DNA from: an uncultured Clostridia bacterium
GTDB taxonomy: Bacteria; Bacillota; Clostridia; Oscillospirales; Oscillospiraceae
Assembly (NCBI GenBank): GCA_945613045.1
Contig: CALZAG010000026.1
Location: 1-14,100 of the forward strand
Direction: 5' to 3'
Length of the DNA: 14,100 nucleotides
The notes under the pieces were generated by a model. The model did no database searches. It was not told the origin of the DNA and worked only from the letters and a program-made list of their open reading frames with translations. Below, piece after piece: positions 7,165-13,470 of this stretch. Made by a program: the position numbers and the translations under genes. Within the stretch, counting starts at the first letter, position 1. Each line of letters begins with the position of its first letter.

Positions 7165-7818
7165 TCAAGCGTTTCTTATTGCGGCGATCTGTGCGGCGCG
7201 GTCAGTTTTTCCGAAAACGGCGCTGCCGGCAACAAGGACGTCAGCCCCGGCGTCCTTAACGAGCCTTGCGGTGACGGGATCTACTCCGCCGTCCACCTCA
7301 AGCTCGCAGGCAAGCCCTCTGCGGTCTATCTCCCGACGCAGTTCGGAGATCTTCGGAAGCTGATCGTGCATAAAGCTCTGACCGCCGAATCCGGGCTCGA
7401 CAGTCATAACAAGAACCATGTCAAGGCGGTCTATGAACGGATACAGGACGGCGGCGGGAGTTTTCGGCTTTACGGATAGCCCCACTTTCCTGCCGTTTGC
7501 TTTTACAATATCTATTGCCTCTGATATGTTCTGATATGAATCGGCCTCCACATGGAACATAACAAGGTCGGCACCCGCCTTGCAGAAGGCTTCCGCATAG
7601 CGCACGGGCTTATCTATCATCAGATGCACGTCAAGAAACATATCGGTATATTTGCGGACTGATTTGAGCACGGGGATGCCGATTGAAATGTTGGGCACGA
7701 ACACTCCGTCCATTACGTCAAAATGAATATAGTCGGCGCCGCCGGTGCGTATTTCTTCAATTTCTTCGCCGAGTCTGGTGAAATCCGCGGAGAGAATGGA
7801 GGGCGCTATCTTTATCAT
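7165..7818 (-). CDS. rpe: Ribulose-phosphate 3-epimerase
   Basis: Interconverts D-ribulose 5-phosphate and D-xylulose 5-phosphate in the pentose phosphate pathway; a cytosolic TIM-barrel metalloenzyme. The 217-residue protein shows the family pattern throughout: APSILSADF (5-13), HFDVMDGVFVPNIS (H32, D34, M36), DVHLMI (H65), the loop TVEPGFGGQSF (139-149) and EVDGGV with catalytic D176, then the phosphate-binding VAGSAVFG. The ATG at 7818 has GAGG 8 nt upstream. It is the first gene after the promoter at 7955-7927 and a leader of about 100 nt. In many Gram-positive bacteria rpe sits with rsgA and the prkC/stp kinase pair; those are not present here. Confidence 0.97.
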   Translation of the reverse strand: MIKIAPSILSADFTRLGEEIEEIRTGGADYIHFDVMDGVFVPNISIGIPVLKSVRKYTDMFLDVHLMIDKPVRYAEAFCKAGADLVMFHVEADSYQNISEAIDIVKANGRKVGLSVKPKTPAAVLYPFIDRLDMVLVMTVEPGFGGQSFMHDQLPKISELRREIDRRGLACELEVDGGVDPVTARLVKDAGADVLVAGSAVFGKTDRAAQIAAIRNA

Positions 7819-7920
7819 GGCAATAACCTCGGCTTAGCTTGCAGCATAAAATGATTCAGCGGTCAGGTGCGCGCCGCTGCTTTTATATACGGGGAGTGCT
7901 CTTATGGGCATTCCCCCACG
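7819..7920 (-). promoter_or_regulatory. Putative structured 5' leader of rpe
   Basis: About 100 nt between the predicted transcription start and the rpe ATG. On the minus strand two hairpins can be drawn: GGGGG...TGC pairing with GCA.TCCCC around 7917-7891, enclosing CCATAAGA, and CAGCGG pairing with CCGCTG (7879-7857). An alternative pairing of GCAGC (7880-7876) with GCTGC (7845-7841), extended by ATAAAA with TTTTAT, would compete with the second hairpin. I do not recognise it as a known riboswitch class, and no terminator-like T run follows. It could simply be an untranslated leader. Confidence 0.35.
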
Positions 7921-7926
7921 TTTAGT

Positions 7927-7955
7927 ATTATACTACACAATATGTTCATTGGCAA
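7927..7955 (-). promoter_or_regulatory. Predicted sigma-70/SigA promoter of the rpe unit
   Basis: On the minus strand TTGCCA (7955-7950) and TATAAT (7932-7927) are separated by 17 nt. It lies just downstream of the ybaK terminator at 7989-8020 and so opens a new unit of rpe, recR, rnj, M19 dipeptidase, ArsC-like and pepD. The inferred start is near 7920. Confidence 0.85.
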
Positions 7956-7988
7956 GAGTATACAAAAAATATTATATTATATTGTGCA

Positions 7989-8020
7989 AAAAGCAGGAAA
8001 GTGAGAACTTTCCTGCTTTT
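7989..8020 (-). terminator. Intrinsic terminator of the tyrS-ybaK unit
   Basis: A perfect 14-bp inverted repeat (7989-8002 with 8007-8020), whose GC-containing core is GCAGGAAAGT paired with ACTTTCCTGC, and a 4-nt loop. On the minus strand it is followed by a T run. It lies 7 nt beyond the ybaK stop. The symmetric A/T flanks would also let it work on plus-strand transcripts, though no plus gene is present. Confidence 0.93.
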
Positions 8021-8026
8021 ACATAA

Positions 8027-8506
8027 TTACTCCTGAGGCTCGGGGAGCTTGCAAACGTCGATCCACTCAACGGCATTGGAGTATTTAAACAGCTCATCAA
8101 GATCAAGCTCGATCGCGCTGTTCGCGCTCCCCACGGCGGGGAAAACAGTAGTGAATCTCTTCAGGCTTTCGTCGAGGTAAACGTCAATACCCTCATTGAT
8201 GCCGAAGGGGCACACACCTCCCACAGGATGACCGACAAGATGAAGAACTTCGTCGGCGGTCAGCATCTTTGCTTTCATGTGGAATTTAGCCTTGAACTTA
8301 TGATTATCTATTCTTGCATCTCCTGCGGCAAGGATGAGTATGCAGCTATCGTCCTTCTTGAATGAGAGCGTCTTGGCTATCCGGGCTCCTTCTACTCCGA
8401 GTGCAAGCGCGGCAAGCTCAACTGTTGCGCTGGAAACTGTAAACTCCTGGACTCTGTCCTCCATTCCGAACTGCCTGAAATATGCTCTGCCTTTTTCTAT
8501 TGACAT
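8027..8506 (-). CDS. ybaK: YbaK/EbsC-family aminoacyl-tRNA deacylase (trans-editing protein)
   Basis: A 159-residue free-standing editing domain related to the insertion domain of prolyl-tRNA synthetase. Relatives hydrolyse mischarged tRNA such as Cys-tRNA(Pro) or Ala-tRNA(Pro). Visible family segments are IAKTLSFK (43-50) with the conserved lysine K45, ARIDNHKFKAKF (64-75), GHPVGGVCPFG (92-102) and VGSANSAIELDLDEL (125-139). Which mischarged tRNA it clears cannot be read from the sequence. The ATG at 8506 has only a weak ribosome site (GGTGAT), which fits coupling to tyrS, whose stop lies 13 nt upstream. It is the last gene of the Tyr T-box unit, so its expression should rise with tyrS when tyrosine charging falls. 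Confidence 0.92.
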   Translation of the reverse strand: MSIEKGRAYFRQFGMEDRVQEFTVSSATVELAALALGVEGARIAKTLSFKKDDSCILILAAGDARIDNHKFKAKFHMKAKMLTADEVLHLVGHPVGGVCPFGINEGIDVYLDESLKRFTTVFPAVGSANSAIELDLDELFKYSNAVEWIDVCKLPEPQE

Positions 8507-8519
8507 ATTTTATCACCAC

Positions 8520-9740
8520 TTACTTCAATATTATCTTGTTATAGTTTTTCTTTCCGCGCCTGATGACAACGCCGTTTTTCAGCTCATCGGCGGCGAAGCT
8601 CTTTGCGATATCCGTTATCCTCTCATCGTTTGCCGATACGCCGCCCTGCTGAATATTTCTGCGTGCCTCGGATTTTGAAGCGCACAGGCCGGTCCTGACA
8701 AGAGCTGTCATTATGTCCATGCCGCCATCCGTGAGATCGGTCTCTGCAATCTCGGTGGTGGGCATATCTCCCCCGCCGGAGCCGCCGAAGAGAGCCTTGG
8801 CAGAGGCCTCGGCCTTTTTGGCCTCCTCGTCGCCGTGTACAAGGGCGGTCAGCTCGTATGCCAGGATCTCCTTGGCTCTGTTTAGCTGGGAGCCCTCCCA
8901 CTGCGCCATCTCATCTATCTGCTCAAGCGGCAGGAAGGTCAGCATACGCAGGCATTTTATAACGTCGGCGTCGTTAACGTTGCGCCAGTACTGGTAAAAC
9001 TCGTAGGGCGAGGTCTTGTTGGGGTCGAGCCATACCGCGCCGGAAGCTGTCTTACCCATTTTCTTACCCTCTGAGTTCAGGAGCAGGGTTATGGTCATGG
9101 CGTGAGCGTCCTTGCCGAGCTTGCGGCGGATAAGCTCCGTGCCGCCCAGCATATTGCTCCACTGGTCATTTCCGCCGAACTGCATATTGCAGCCGTAATG
9201 CTGGAACATATAGTAAAAGTCATAGCTCTGCATTATCATGTAGTTGAACTCAAGGAAGCTCAGTCCCCTCTCCATACGCTGCTTGTAGCACTCGGCGCGC
9301 AGCATATTGTTGACGGAAAAGCATGCGCCCACGTCGCGCAGCAGCTCGATATAATTGAGGGGCTTGAGCCACGTCGAATTTCTTAGCATGAGCGCCTTGC
9401 CGTCGGAGAAATCAATGAATTTCTCCATCTGCTTTTTGAAGCACTCCGCGTTGTGCTGAATGGTCTCTTCCGTGAGCATCTGACGCATATCCGTGCGACC
9501 GGAGGGGTCACCGATAAGCGTGGTGCCGTCGCCGATAAGGGCGATGGGCTTGTTGCCCGCCATCTGAAGGCGCTTCATCAGACACAGCGCCATGAAATGA
9601 CCGACGTGCAGGGAATCGGCGGTGCAGTCAAAGCCGATATAGAAGGTGGCTTTACCGTTATTTATCATTTCCCTGATCTCGTCCTCGTTTGTTACCTGAG
9701 CGATAAGCCCTCTGGCAACCAGTTCTTCGTAAATTTCCAT
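8520..9740 (-). CDS. tyrS: Tyrosyl-tRNA synthetase
   Basis: Class I synthetase that charges tRNA-Tyr with tyrosine using ATP. The 406-residue protein has the HIGH-type motif HVGH (45-48), GDPSGRTDMR (78-87), tyrosine-pocket residues Y34, D38, Y167, Q171 and D174, FGGNDQWSN (188-196), the KMSKS-type loop KMGKT (227-231), and a C-terminal S4 RNA-binding domain from about residue 340 (SKSEARRNIQQGGV). The ATG at 9740 has AGGAG 6-7 nt upstream. It follows the redox gene by 21 nt and lies in the unit opened by a T-box leader whose specifier is UAC, so transcription should read through when uncharged tRNA-Tyr builds up. Only this copy is visible here. Confidence 0.98.
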   Translation of the reverse strand: MEIYEELVARGLIAQVTNEDEIREMINNGKATFYIGFDCTADSLHVGHFMALCLMKRLQMAGNKPIALIGDGTTLIGDPSGRTDMRQMLTEETIQHNAECFKKQMEKFIDFSDGKALMLRNSTWLKPLNYIELLRDVGACFSVNNMLRAECYKQRMERGLSFLEFNYMIMQSYDFYYMFQHYGCNMQFGGNDQWSNMLGGTELIRRKLGKDAHAMTITLLLNSEGKKMGKTASGAVWLDPNKTSPYEFYQYWRNVNDADVIKCLRMLTFLPLEQIDEMAQWEGSQLNRAKEILAYELTALVHGDEEAKKAEASAKALFGGSGGGDMPTTEIAETDLTDGGMDIMTALVRTGLCASKSEARRNIQQGGVSANDERITDIAKSFAADELKNGVVIRRGKKNYNKIILK

Positions 9741-9761
9741 TTTTATCTCCTAACCTGAATT

Positions 9762-10145
9762 TTATTCTCTTATCATCTTCTCGGCAGTTTCAGCCATGAA
9801 GCAGATTATTTCATTACAGTCAATACTTCCCTTTAGCTCCGAGCATCTGATTTTACCGTATTTCTCCTCCGCCGCCGCAACGCATTGCTTTGCAATCTCT
9901 GCGATCTTCTGCTTTGCTTCGGCGTCACTGCCGTCAACAAACGGGTAAGCCATGCCAAGCGCCATAACGGCTCCGGAGATCGCGCCGCACACTTCGCCGC
10001 TTCTGAGTCCGCCGCCGAAGCCGGCGGATATTGCCAAAGCTGTCTTTTCATCCAAACCGGTCAGCTCTGAACAGGCCGCAAGCACGGTCTGTGCGCAATT
10101 GTAGCCCTTTTTGTGCCAATACAAAGCTTTTTCTCTGATATCCAT
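9762..10145 (-). CDS. C_GCAxxG_C_C family putative redox protein
   Basis: A 127-residue protein of the C_GCAxxG_C_C family, described as probably redox-active but without a settled reaction. The family pattern is clear: GYNCAQTV (C17), GFGGGLRSGEVCGAISGAVMA (41-61 region, C53), then C101, C110 and C115 near the C-terminus. C25 and C88 are further cysteines, seven in all. The glycine-rich GFGGG segment resembles a cofactor or metal-binding turn, but the ligand is unknown. No signal peptide or membrane segment is evident. The ATG at 10145 is preceded by GGAGG with a short spacing of 4-5 nt. It is the first gene after the Tyr T-box terminator, ahead of tyrS, which makes it a target of tyrosine-dependent antitermination. 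Confidence 0.92.
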   Translation of the reverse strand: MDIREKALYWHKKGYNCAQTVLAACSELTGLDEKTALAISAGFGGGLRSGEVCGAISGAVMALGMAYPFVDGSDAEAKQKIAEIAKQCVAAAEEKYGKIRCSELKGSIDCNEIICFMAETAEKMIRE

Positions 10146-10160
10146 AATACCTCCAAAATT

Positions 10161-10411
10161 GAAAAGCCCCCTGTCCTTCAGACAGAGGGCGTAATTAACG
10201 CGGTACCACCTCTATGCGCCGGCTCTTCGCAGACCCGGCCTCAATGAGTTCTTGACTCAGACGCTATATCGGGCGTGACCCGTCACAGCCTACTTGATTC
10301 GGTGTGCCGCTCCAAGCCGTATTCGCTCGTTACCGCTCTCCCCTTTTCAGCGTACAGGGTCTCTCTGTGCAGCAGGAAAACGAGCTACTTGTGCTCTTCA
10401 TCGCGTTTACT
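10161..10411 (-). promoter_or_regulatory. T-box leader, tyrosine specifier (UAC)
   Basis: A tRNA-sensing transcription attenuator. On the minus strand the stem I specifier loop is bounded by a helix of GCTCGTT (10385-10379) and AACGAGC (10332-10326), with AGTA on the 5' side (loop E) and GAATAC on the 3' side. The specifier triplet is TAC at 10321-10319, a tyrosine codon. The conserved CACAGAGAG (10369-10361) follows in the distal part of stem I. The T-box core TGGTACCGCG is at 10208-10199, inside AGAGGTGGTACCGCG. The base after UGG is U, which can pair with the A discriminator of tRNA-Tyr. AGAGG (10213-10209) can pair with CCTCT (10188-10184) as the antiterminator, in competition with the terminator at 10166-10190. 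Target genes are the redox gene, tyrS and ybaK. Confidence 0.96.
10162..10190 (-). terminator. T-box attenuator terminator hairpin
   Basis: On the minus strand GCCCTCTGTC (10190-10181), loop TGAAG, GACAGGGGGC (10175-10166) form a 10-bp stem with one G-U pair, followed by TTTT. Its 5' arm overlaps the bases needed for the T-box antiterminator. Uncharged tRNA-Tyr should favour read-through. The redox-gene ribosome site lies only a few bases beyond. Confidence 0.93.
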
Positions 10412-10417
10412 CAGGCA

Positions 10418-10446
10418 ATTATACAAAACTAAACCGACCTTGTCAA
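10418..10446 (-). promoter_or_regulatory. Consensus sigma-70/SigA promoter of the T-box unit, overlapping the recN stop
   Basis: On the minus strand a perfect TTGACA (10446-10441) and a perfect TATAAT (10423-10418) are separated by exactly 17 nt. The -35 box is inside the last codons of recN and the recN TAG (10431-10429) lies in the spacer. The inferred start near 10411 is just ahead of the T-box stem I. Confidence 0.92.
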
Positions 10447-12114
10447 CTTATATTTATCTGCTGCGGCAAGCTGTTCCTCGGCTCCCGCGAGCGTGGTCTC
10501 AGTAATAATATCACCGCCGTGGAGCCTTGCAAGCTCCATGCGCCTCCCCTGCCTGTCAAGCTCGATGACCTCGGTGTATGTTCTGCCGCCCCGCTCGCTT
10601 TTCACGATAAGATCGTGATTGTCGGCGATGGCCGCGATCTGGGGAAGGTGCGTTATGCACAAAACCTGCTTGTCCCGGGACAGGTCGGACATTTTTTCTC
10701 CAACCCTCTGCGCGGCAATGCCGGAAACACCGGTGTCGATTTCGTCAAAAACCATCGTCTCTATGGGGTCGTTTTTGGAGAACACCGTTTTCATTGCCAG
10801 CATTATGCGGCTGAGCTCACCGCCGGAGGCAATTTTCGATATCCTTCCGAGCTCCATACCGGCGTTTGCGGATATTAGAAAACGAATCTCATCAGCTCCG
10901 TTGGCGTCAAATCCCGTTTTGCTCTCGATGGGCTCAATAACCGCGGCAAAACGCACAGAGGGCATACTCAGCTCCCTAAGCTGCGATATTATGCGTTTTT
11001 CAAGCTCAAGAGCCGCAGACTTTCTGCGCTTTGTGAGCTCTGCTGCTATTTCCCTGCAATTGCCGATATGCCTTTCAAGCTGGTTTTCGAGCTTTACGAG
11101 CATATCGTCGGCATACTCAAGCTCTGAAAGCTTTCTCCTGCATTCGTCAAGGTGCTCGAGCATACCTTCCTCATCCATATTGTATTTTCTGCGGAGCTTT
11201 CTGAGCAACGCAAGGCGGGACTCGATATCATCATACTCCTCGGGAGAAAACTCGAGACTTTCCCTGAAATCGCGTATACGCTCGGATGCGTCATAAATGA
11301 GAGATGAGGCGTTTTTAATGATATCCGCAGTCTCACGCAGATCTTCGGCTATCATAGCCGCTCGGTTCATCAGGGCCGCTGCCTCGTCCGTCAAAGCTCC
11401 GGCGCTGCTGTCGGCACCGTACAGGGAGTTGTACGCGCTGTCGATCGCCTCGGTAAGCTTTTCGGAATTGCGCAGAAGGTCGCGTTTTGCTGAAAGCTCG
11501 TCCTCCTCGCCGGGCTTGAGAGCCGCATTTTCCAATTCGGCTATCTGATATTGCAGGCTGTCCGCCATTCGGGCCTTTTCGACATCATCCATTGACAGGC
11601 GTTCGATCTCCCGCTTGCAGGAGATATATTCGCCATATGCTGCTTTATAGTCACTCAGGACATCCGATAATCCGCCGAAGCTGTCAAGATACTCACGGTG
11701 GCGGCTTTCATCCATAAGCTGTCTGCCGTCATTCTGACCGTGTATATCAAGAAGAAGCGCGCCCAGCTCCCTAAGCTGAGCCACAGACACGGGGTTTCCG
11801 CAGACACGGCAGCTGCTTTTTCCGTCTGAGCTTATCCTGCGCTGGATGATTATCTCATCCTCAGGCTCAATGTCGTTTTCCTCAAACCAGCTTCCGGCAT
11901 TATCCGACTCAAATACTGCCGACACCGTACCTTTTTCCGCACCGCTGCGTACAAGCTCGCGGCTGGTCCTCGCGCCGAGTACTGCGCTGAGAGAGTCGAC
12001 AATGATCGATTTTCCCGCGCCTGTTTCGCCTGTGAGAACAGTAAGGCCGGAGCTGAATTCTATGTCGGCTTTTTCAATTACGGCAATATTCTCAATATGC
12101 AGCTGTGTAAGCAT
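10429..12114 (-). CDS. recN: DNA repair protein RecN
   Basis: SMC-like ATPase that acts at DNA double-strand breaks. The 561-residue length is typical (550-575). The N-terminus MLTQLHIENIAVIEKADIEF leads into Walker A GETGAGKS (29-36); a long helical coiled-coil region rich in E, R, K and L fills roughly residues 150-370; the ABC signature ASGGELSRIMLA sits near 425-436; Walker B MVFDEIDTG starts at 454 with D457/E458; and the H-loop ITHLPQIAA follows. The ATG at 12114 has GAGG 7 nt upstream and follows argR by 15 nt. This argR-recN order is a classic Bacillota arrangement. The last codons contain the -35 element of the next promoter, so its 3' end has a double role. Confidence 0.98.
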   Translation of the reverse strand: MLTQLHIENIAVIEKADIEFSSGLTVLTGETGAGKSIIVDSLSAVLGARTSRELVRSGAEKGTVSAVFESDNAGSWFEENDIEPEDEIIIQRRISSDGKSSCRVCGNPVSVAQLRELGALLLDIHGQNDGRQLMDESRHREYLDSFGGLSDVLSDYKAAYGEYISCKREIERLSMDDVEKARMADSLQYQIAELENAALKPGEEDELSAKRDLLRNSEKLTEAIDSAYNSLYGADSSAGALTDEAAALMNRAAMIAEDLRETADIIKNASSLIYDASERIRDFRESLEFSPEEYDDIESRLALLRKLRRKYNMDEEGMLEHLDECRRKLSELEYADDMLVKLENQLERHIGNCREIAAELTKRRKSAALELEKRIISQLRELSMPSVRFAAVIEPIESKTGFDANGADEIRFLISANAGMELGRISKIASGGELSRIMLAMKTVFSKNDPIETMVFDEIDTGVSGIAAQRVGEKMSDLSRDKQVLCITHLPQIAAIADNHDLIVKSERGGRTYTEVIELDRQGRRMELARLHGGDIITETTLAGAEEQLAAADKYKLTRSV

Positions 12115-12129
12115 ATCGTATCCTCTTTA

Positions 12130-12579
12130 TCAGAACATTTCTTCTATCTCGTGGCAAAAATCCTCTGCGGCCTTATTATCCTTCATTGCGAGAAAGGCGG
12201 TGTCATCGCCGGCAAGCGTGCCTGCGAGCGATTCGATATGCATGGAATCGAGCGTCGAGCACGCGGCGGACGCAAGACCTGGAAGGGTCTTTATCACAAT
12301 AATATTCTGCGCAACATTATACGAGGTAACGCTTTCTCTGAAGATCTTGCGAAGCCTCAGCTCACGATCGGAGCTCTTTGATTTTCCGCTGACAACGTAA
12401 TGATATTTCCCGTTGCTGCCAAGCTCCTTGACGAGCTGCAGCTCCTTGATATCACGCGAGAGGGTTGCCTGGGTGCTGCTGACGCCGCGCTGTGCAAGCG
12501 CTTGAATCAGCTGCGCCTGGGTCTCAATATCCTCCTCGGCAATGATTTGCATTATAAGGCTCTGTCTTGAAGTCTTCAA
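12130..12579 (-). CDS. argR: Arginine repressor
   Basis: Hexameric arginine-sensing repressor of arginine biosynthesis and activator of catabolism (ArgR/AhrC). The 149-residue protein has the N-terminal winged helix with SSTQATLSRDIKELQLVK (34-51) as recognition element, a linker, and the C-terminal oligomerisation and arginine-binding domain with TLPGLASAACSTLD (98-111) and GTLAGDDTAF (120-129), whose D125/D126 match the arginine-contacting aspartates. The start is TTG at 12579, chosen because GGGAGG (12592-12587) lies 7 nt upstream and the conserved KTSRQ segment follows; the first internal ATG would cut into the DNA-binding domain. It lies between nadK (15 nt gap) and recN. No arginine biosynthesis gene or clear ARG box is visible in the window. 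Confidence 0.96.
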   Translation of the reverse strand: MKTSRQSLIMQIIAEEDIETQAQLIQALAQRGVSSTQATLSRDIKELQLVKELGSNGKYHYVVSGKSKSSDRELRLRKIFRESVTSYNVAQNIIVIKTLPGLASAACSTLDSMHIESLAGTLAGDDTAFLAMKDNKAAEDFCHEIEEMF

Positions 12580-12594
12580 TTTTTGGCCTCCCGT

Positions 12595-13461
12595 TCATCG
12601 TGTCTTGTACAACAGCTTTTCAAAAGTGAGATCGTAAAAGCTTTTCTGTCCCAAATGTATCAGATTGGCAGTTTTATTTGACTGCTGGATTATTACAATG
12701 TCGTTATTTGCAAGCTCAAAACCATCAGAGCCGTCGACTGAAACATAGGCTCGTCTGTCATGGATCTTTTCCGCACCGATCGTGACCTTATGATTGGGTG
12801 ACAGCACGAAGCTCTTGGCCCCCATTACATGAGCGCATATCGGAGAAATAATGAAATTCTTTGCCTCCGGTTCGACTATAGGACCTCCTGCCGACATGGA
12901 ATAGCCTGTGGAGCCGGTGGGAGTGGCTACGACGATACCGTCGCCGGAAAAGCTCATGATGCGGTCGCCGTCGCAGCAGGCATGAAGCTTTATGCAGTCG
13001 CCCATGCCATGAATAACGACGTCGTTGAGCCCGCAGTCTGAATATACGACCTTACCCTCACGAACAAGCTCGACATCGATCATCATCCTGCGGCTTGAAA
13101 AGTAATTACCTGCAGCAGCCTCAAGGATCATATCCAGCTCCTCCGGCTCCAGCGACGCCATAAAGCCCTTGGTGCCGAGGTTTATCCCCAGCATGGGAGT
13201 GTCGCTGTGATTGAGATAGCGAGCTGTATGCAGTATTGTCCCGTCGCCGCCGATCACCATGAACATACGCGCCTTATCGGCGACATCGACCCACGGTGTG
13301 ATCTTGATATCTTCAGGTATCGCAGTAGTATCATCAGCGCCGAACACCGGGCATACGGCAACATCATAGCCGTTATTTGAAAGAAGCTCTTTGGCTTTCT
13401 TTGTAAGCTCAAGATGTGAGTCTCTGTAGGGGTTTGGGCAGAGTACGATCAGTTTTGACAT
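12595..13461 (-). CDS. nadK: NAD kinase
   Basis: Phosphorylates NAD to NADP in the cytosol, the source of NADP for biosynthesis and redox defence. The 288-residue protein carries the catalytic GGDGT (71-75) after a Rossmann-like strand VIGG, the INLGTKGF segment (93-100), LNDVVI (145-150; many relatives have NE where this has ND), and the NAD-binding GDGIVVATPTGSTGYSMSAG (173-192). The C-terminal beta-sandwich segment SPICAHVMGAKSFVLSP follows. The phosphate donor (ATP or polyphosphate) cannot be told. The ATG at 13461 has GAGGTG about 5 nt upstream, and the gene lies 9 nt after tlyA. Confidence 0.97.
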   Translation of the reverse strand: MSKLIVLCPNPYRDSHLELTKKAKELLSNNGYDVAVCPVFGADDTTAIPEDIKITPWVDVADKARMFMVIGGDGTILHTARYLNHSDTPMLGINLGTKGFMASLEPEELDMILEAAAGNYFSSRRMMIDVELVREGKVVYSDCGLNDVVIHGMGDCIKLHACCDGDRIMSFSGDGIVVATPTGSTGYSMSAGGPIVEPEAKNFIISPICAHVMGAKSFVLSPNHKVTIGAEKIHDRRAYVSVDGSDGFELANNDIVIIQQSNKTANLIHLGQKSFYDLTFEKLLYKTR

Positions 13462-13470
13462 AATTTCACC

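Noticed and set aside
6805..7479. Plus-strand frame of 224 codons crossing recR and rpe
   Set aside because: It spans the boundary of two well-supported minus-strand genes, and the product resembles nothing known.
7949..7978. Plus-strand TTGGCA ... TATATT as a promoter for a small RNA
   Set aside because: The spacing is 18 nt in an AT-rich stretch and any transcript would hit the terminator at 7989-8020 almost at once; it is more likely chance on the complement of the rpe promoter region.
10619..11296. Long plus-strand frame of 225 codons opposite recN
   Set aside because: It is antisense to an unmistakable RecN, its product is serine-rich and low in complexity as expected of a shadow frame, and it has no ribosome site.
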